A DNA stretch of 17,174 bases from an uncultured Faecalibacterium sp. (lineage in GTDB: Bacteria > Bacillota > Clostridia > Oscillospirales > Ruminococcaceae). The stretch is taken from assembly GCA_900551435.1 (NCBI GenBank), contig URVW01000051.1, forward strand, positions 1-17,174. The letters are read 5' to 3'. Numbering within the stretch: the stretch's first letter is position 1; each line of letters opens with the position of its first letter. The notes beneath the pieces are model-generated. The model saw nothing but the letters and a program-made list of their open reading frames with translations, did no database searches and was not told the origin of the DNA. Shown here piece after piece: positions 14,079 to 17,174 of the stretch. The position numbers were made by a program, and so were the translations under genes.

Positions 14079-15773
14079 ATGATTTCTGGTAAGATCCTGC
14101 GCGACGCGATTATTTCCGGCGCGAACAACATCAACAATCAGCGCTCCCGCGTGGACGAGCTGAACGTCTTCCCCGTTCCCGATGGCGACACCGGCACGAA
14201 CATGGGCATGACCGTCGGCGCATCCGTCCGCGAGCTGGAAGCTCTGGATGACAACTGCACCGTCGGCGAAGCTGCCAAGACGGCCGCTTCCGCGATGCTG
14301 CGCGGTGCGCGCGGCAACTCCGGCGTTATCACCAGTCTGCTGTTCCGCGGCTTTTCCAAGGCTCTGGAGGGCAAGAAGGAAGCCGGCGCTGAGGACCTCG
14401 TTGAGGCTCTGAAAAAGGGCGTCGAGGGTGCATATAAGGCTGTCATGAAGCCCACCGAGGGCACGATCCTGACCGTTGCCCGTGTGGCTTCTGAGGAAGC
14501 TGCCGCTTGCAGCGCCACGGAAGTCCCCGAACTGTGGGATGTGGTGCTGGCTGCCGGCCAGAAGGCTCTGGATGACACCCCCAACCTGCTGCCCGTCCTG
14601 AAGAAGGCCGGCGTCGTGGACGCTGGCGGTCAGGGCATCATGGTCATTTTCGAAGGTATGAGCAAGGTGTTCCACGGCGAGGGCATCGTCGCGGGCGGCG
14701 AAGCCACCCCCAACAAAGCCAAGCTCTCCACCGAGAACGCTGGCAAGGGCGTGTTCACCGATGACCTGATGAAGGTCGAGGACATCAAGAACGGCTACTG
14801 CACCCAGTTCCTTATTAATAAGAATGAGGGCGCAAGCGCTGCCAAGATGCGTGCATTTGCAGAGTCCAACGGCGACAGCGTGGTGTGCATTGAGGATGAT
14901 GATGTCATCAACCTGCACGTCCATACCGCTGACCCCGGCAAGATCCTGAGCGAGGCCATCAAGTACGGTTATCTGACCAACTTCAAGATCGAGAACATGC
15001 ACGAGCAGTTCCTTGCCCGCCAGAAGCAGGGCAAGAGCCTTGAGAAACAGGCATCTGCGGAGAAAAAGACCGACCCGACCGCAGAGTTCATCTATGCCGC
15101 TGTGGACCCCAGCCGTGACTACGGCTTTGTCGCCGTTGCTGCCGGTGAAGGCCTGAAGGCTGTGTTCACCGATCTGGCTGCGGATGCTGTTGTTTCCGGC
15201 GGTCAGACCATGAACCCCGCCACCGAGGACATCCTCGCTGCTGTCCAGAGCGTTCCGGCCAAGACCGTGTTCGTTCTGCCCAACAACAAGAACATCATCA
15301 TGGCTGCAGAACAGGCTCAGAAGCTGGCCGACCGTCAGGTCGTCGTCCTGCCCACTCGCACCGTTCCCATGGGCATTACTGCCCTGCTCAACTTTGACCC
15401 TTCCGCCAACGTTGAAACGAACACCATCAACATGATGGCAGCTGCTGACAAAGTCTCCACCGGCCTGATCACCTACGCCGCCCGCGACAGCGAGTTCGAC
15501 GGCAAGCGGATCAAGAAGGGCGAGATCATGGCTCTGGAGAACGGCAAGATCGTCGCCACCTCCAACGACCTGACCAAGGCGACTTACCGTCTGGCACGCA
15601 GCATGTGCAAGAAAGATTCCAGCTTTGTTACCATCATCTCCGGCTGCGACGTCTCCGACGAGGATGCCGAGAAAGTCACCGAGGTCGTCAAGGCAAAGTG
15701 CCCCAACCATGTGGAAGTCAGCCACATCCGCGGCGGCCAGCCTGTTTACTATTATATGATCAGCGTGGAGTAA
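14079..15773 (+). CDS. fakA: Fatty acid kinase catalytic subunit (YloV/DAK family)
   Basis: A 564-aa YloV-type protein. The N-terminal DhaL-like ATP-binding domain (about 1-200) has NVFPVPDGDTGTNM (29-42) with the Mg-binding aspartates D35 and D37, and GARGNSGVI (76-84). The C-terminal part (about 230-564) is the region typical of FakA/YloV proteins and absent from plain dihydroxyacetone kinases. In characterised Firmicutes FakA phosphorylates fatty acids held by a FakB (DegV) partner, feeding exogenous fatty acids into phospholipid synthesis. No fakB is present in this window. The ATG at 14079 follows AAGGAG. Codon use is strongly biased to C-ending codons, suggesting good expression. Confidence 0.93.
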   Translation: MISGKILRDAIISGANNINNQRSRVDELNVFPVPDGDTGTNMGMTVGASVRELEALDDNCTVGEAAKTAASAMLRGARGNSGVITSLLFRGFSKALEGKKEAGAEDLVEALKKGVEGAYKAVMKPTEGTILTVARVASEEAAACSATEVPELWDVVLAAGQKALDDTPNLLPVLKKAGVVDAGGQGIMVIFEGMSKVFHGEGIVAGGEATPNKAKLSTENAGKGVFTDDLMKVEDIKNGYCTQFLINKNEGASAAKMRAFAESNGDSVVCIEDDDVINLHVHTADPGKILSEAIKYGYLTNFKIENMHEQFLARQKQGKSLEKQASAEKKTDPTAEFIYAAVDPSRDYGFVAVAAGEGLKAVFTDLAADAVVSGGQTMNPATEDILAAVQSVPAKTVFVLPNNKNIIMAAEQAQKLADRQVVVLPTRTVPMGITALLNFDPSANVETNTINMMAAADKVSTGLITYAARDSEFDGKRIKKGEIMALENGKIVATSNDLTKATYRLARSMCKKDSSFVTIISGCDVSDEDAEKVTEVVKAKCPNHVEVSHIRGGQPVYYYMISVE

Positions 15774-15797
15774 TTGCGCTGACGGGCTAAATTATTG

Positions 15798-16421
15798 ATG
15801 ACATCGATCATTACTATTTTGGGGAAGATCATCACCAATGTCCTGACTGCACTCTACCAGCCATTTGGATTTTCGATCTTGCTTTCGTTCTTTATCCTGT
15901 TTTTCTATCTGTACGCCTATTGTCCAGAGAATGCAGGAAAAGGCTGGAAGGCAGCGATAAAACAGTGGTTTACCACTTTCAAAGCGTCTCTCCTGTTTCG
16001 TAAGCTGTTTCTTTTGGCGTTTGTTACTTCATTGATCTTATCCCGGACGCTGCTGAATCGTAATCTCTGGATGAATCCGCTGTCCAATGTCATGGGCGGC
16101 TGGTCGCTCTGGGTGACAGCGGCAGATGGGACGCGGACTTTGACCACAGAGTGTATCGAGAACGTGATCATGATGGTCCCGTTCACGGGCGTTTTGCTGT
16201 GGACGATCGGGAACAAACTTCTCGGAGGGCGAAAAGACTTTAAGTCTATCGTGCGAAAAAGTGCAGCGATTGCATTCTACTTCTCGCTCGGGATCGAATT
16301 TTCACAGCTGTTTCTGCGGGTCGGCACATTTCAACTGTCAGATTTGTTTTATAACACACTAGGTGGTGCACTTGGTGGAATGCTCTATTGGGCATGGGTG
16401 AAGAGATCATCCCCTTTATAA
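15798..16421 (+). CDS. VanZ-like family membrane protein
   Basis: A 207-aa integral membrane protein with about five hydrophobic segments. It has the VanZ-type signature late in the sequence: NVIMMVPFTGVLLWTIG, then LGIEFSQLFLRVGTFQLSD and FYNTLGGALGG. VanZ-like proteins are implicated in low-level teicoplanin or lipoglycopeptide resistance in a few cases, but most have no known function. It starts 24 nt after the fakA stop at the ATG 15798; a TTG at 15795 is also possible. Neither start has a good Shine-Dalgarno sequence. The gene is visibly richer in A and T than fakA, which may reflect membrane codon content or later acquisition. The following hairpin ends the transcript. Confidence 0.85.
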   Translation: MTSIITILGKIITNVLTALYQPFGFSILLSFFILFFYLYAYCPENAGKGWKAAIKQWFTTFKASLLFRKLFLLAFVTSLILSRTLLNRNLWMNPLSNVMGGWSLWVTAADGTRTLTTECIENVIMMVPFTGVLLWTIGNKLLGGRKDFKSIVRKSAAIAFYFSLGIEFSQLFLRVGTFQLSDLFYNTLGGALGGMLYWAWVKRSSPL

Positions 16422-16426
16422 GAAAT

Positions 16427-16476
16427 ACCACACCCCGTTTGTCGGATGATTGAATGTCCGATAAACGGGGTGTGGT
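16427..16476. terminator. Long hairpin terminator shared by vanZ-like gene and glmS remnant
   Basis: Twenty-base arms (16427-16446 and 16457-16476) pair throughout, with a single G-U pair, around a 10-nt loop. On the plus strand TTATTATT follows, six nt past the VanZ-like stop. On the minus strand it begins three nt after the stop codon of the glmS remnant and is followed by TATTTCTTAT. It probably was the terminator of a full glmS gene. Confidence 0.8.
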
Positions 16477-16479
16477 TTA

Positions 16480-16566
16480 TTATTCCACGGTCACACTTTT
16501 GGCGAGGTTTCTCAGCTTATCAACATCCAGACCCTTGGCAACCGATACATAGTATTGTATCTGAAC
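16480..16566 (-). pseudogene. glmS: 3'-end remnant of glmS
   Basis: The minus strand encodes YYVSVAKGLDVDKLRNLAK followed by SVTVE and a stop. This is the extreme C-terminus of glutamine-fructose-6-phosphate aminotransferase (typically AYYV...DVDKPRNLAKSVTVE). Only about 24 codons are left. Immediately upstream the GlmS sequence breaks off (VQIQ in place of the usual IPLQLFA-like residues), and an in-frame TGA occurs at 16567-16569. No rest of glmS is in the window. This is a rearrangement or deletion scar, not a functional gene. Confidence 0.75.
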
Positions 16567-16757
16567 TCATTTTCCTGCATCATCCTCCGGCCTATGCCAT
16601 TCCAGTTCCAGCCCCTTGAACTGCTGCTCATCTTCCACCGTATAGTCCTGATCTGAATCCCATTGAAAAACTTTGGTCGAAGGTAAAAGCTCTTTTGAGC
16701 AAATTCAAAGCAAGGACACTGGATGCTTTTCCAGACGCACCCCAACACGCCTTTCAT
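16567..16757 (-). pseudogene. Decayed or hybrid reading frame with an intact ribosome binding site
   Basis: AAGGAG lies 7 nt before an ATG at 16757. The frame from that ATG starts MKGVLGCVWKSIQCPCFEFA and runs 81 codons, out of frame with the glmS remnant, ending at 16512; its composition (many W, R, C, S) does not look like a maintained protein. The frame that continues into the glmS remnant is open from 16570 to 16704. It reads, among others, VFQWDSDQDYTVEDEQQ and LELEWHRPEDDAGK, and looks more protein-like, but it has in-frame TGA codons at both ends. I recognise neither product. A frameshifted, rearranged gene is the simplest explanation. Confidence 0.4.
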
Positions 16758-16835
16758 AATGTTTCTCCTTCTAACTGTTCCGGTTGGTTTCGTTCATGCG
16801 GCTATGTGCTTTAATTTTGAAAATTGCTATAAACT

Positions 16836-16883
16836 AAAAAAGCCGTCGAGGATGCTTCCAAAGTAGGAAAGCTCCTCGGCGGT
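16836..16883 (-). terminator. Minus-strand terminator in the right-hand intergenic region
   Basis: Arms at 16873-16883 and 16842-16852 pair over 11 positions (two G-U), and the minus strand then runs TTTTTTAGTTT. It would end a minus-strand transcript from further right, but no intact gene precedes it within the window. The region from 16758 to 17174 otherwise holds only short open frames without start signals. Confidence 0.6.
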
Positions 16884-17038
16884 ATTCTTTTAGCGGATGT
16901 GCTGCGGCAGAGCGTCCTTCTGCACAGCTTTCTGTCCGCATCAAAGATATTTTCGGATGGTCGAAACAAGGATATTGCGATTGATTAACTTTGCGATACT
17001 GTTCATATTGTAGTTGGTTCGTTGCAGTTTCAGCTTAC

Positions 17039-17093
17039 AACAAAAAATGAGATAGGCAACCCCTTTGGGGGAAGTCTATCTCATTTTTTTGTT
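17039..17093. terminator. Strong bidirectional terminator hairpin near the right edge
   Basis: ATGAGATAG (17047-17055) pairs with CTATCTCAT (17076-17084), extended outward by A-rich/T-rich arms and inward by CCCC/GGGG around TTT. T runs flank it in both directions (seven on the plus strand, six on the minus strand). It likely separates genes that lie mostly outside the window. The 80 bases to its right show nothing I can support. Confidence 0.75.
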
Positions 17094-17174
17094 GGGGCTA
17101 TTTTTGCAACAGTCTCCCTTTTATAACAACCCTGCCTTACAGTTTGGGAGAAACGCTTAGTGCTTCAGTTCCAG

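Noticed and set aside
17094..17174. Possible gene start or insertion-sequence end at the right edge
   Set aside because: Too little sequence, no ribosome binding site with a start codon and no inverted repeat that I could match within the window.

Overview
The window looks like a chromosomal segment from a GC-rich Firmicute, most likely Oscillospiraceae/Ruminococcaceae (Faecalibacterium or a close relative). This is inferred from the mix of genes (a YbhJ-type hydratase, a PheB-like ACT protein with hom-thrB-lysC, the yloU-yloV pair), strong AGGAGG-type ribosome binding sites and GC-rich third codon positions. It has not been checked by any search. Nearly all genes are core metabolism or envelope functions. 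I see no phage, CRISPR, toxin-antitoxin or defence module, and no clearly new multi-gene system.

Layout from left to right. Positions 73-3276 (minus strand): a YbhJ-like aconitase-family hydratase, its terminator, and a PHP-domain phosphoesterase. Positions 3501-7500 (minus strand): a four-gene operon, PheB-like ACT protein > homoserine dehydrogenase (hom) > homoserine kinase (thrB) > aspartate kinase (lysC). It has a well-formed promoter at one end and a strong terminator at the other. It supplies the entry step of the aspartate pathway and two steps toward threonine. Positions 7606-10053 (minus strand): a class A penicillin-binding protein, divergent from a small anchored BofC-like protein (10340-10708, plus strand). 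Positions 10818-12596 (minus strand): a Na/Pi-cotransporter-family protein with a PhoU-like tail, followed leftward by a long hairpin terminator. Positions 12814-13275 (minus strand): a small CBS-pair protein. Positions 13462-15773 (plus strand): a structured leader or small-RNA candidate, then yloU (Asp23 family) and yloV/fakA (fatty acid kinase subunit). Positions 15798-16421 (plus strand): a VanZ-like membrane protein of visibly lower GC. Positions 16422-17174: no intact gene; a glmS 3'-end remnant, decayed reading frames and three hairpin terminators.

The parts most worth a second look are non-coding or boundary features. These are a hairpin that overlaps the promoter of the threonine operon; a perfect Shine-Dalgarno sequence ahead of the PBP gene with an in-frame AUC but no AUG/GUG/UUG at the right distance; the folded segment ahead of yloU; and the glmS scar next to vanZ. 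Seven promoters could be proposed, and six of them carry an extended -10 (TGn before the -10 hexamer), which seems to be the local promoter style.
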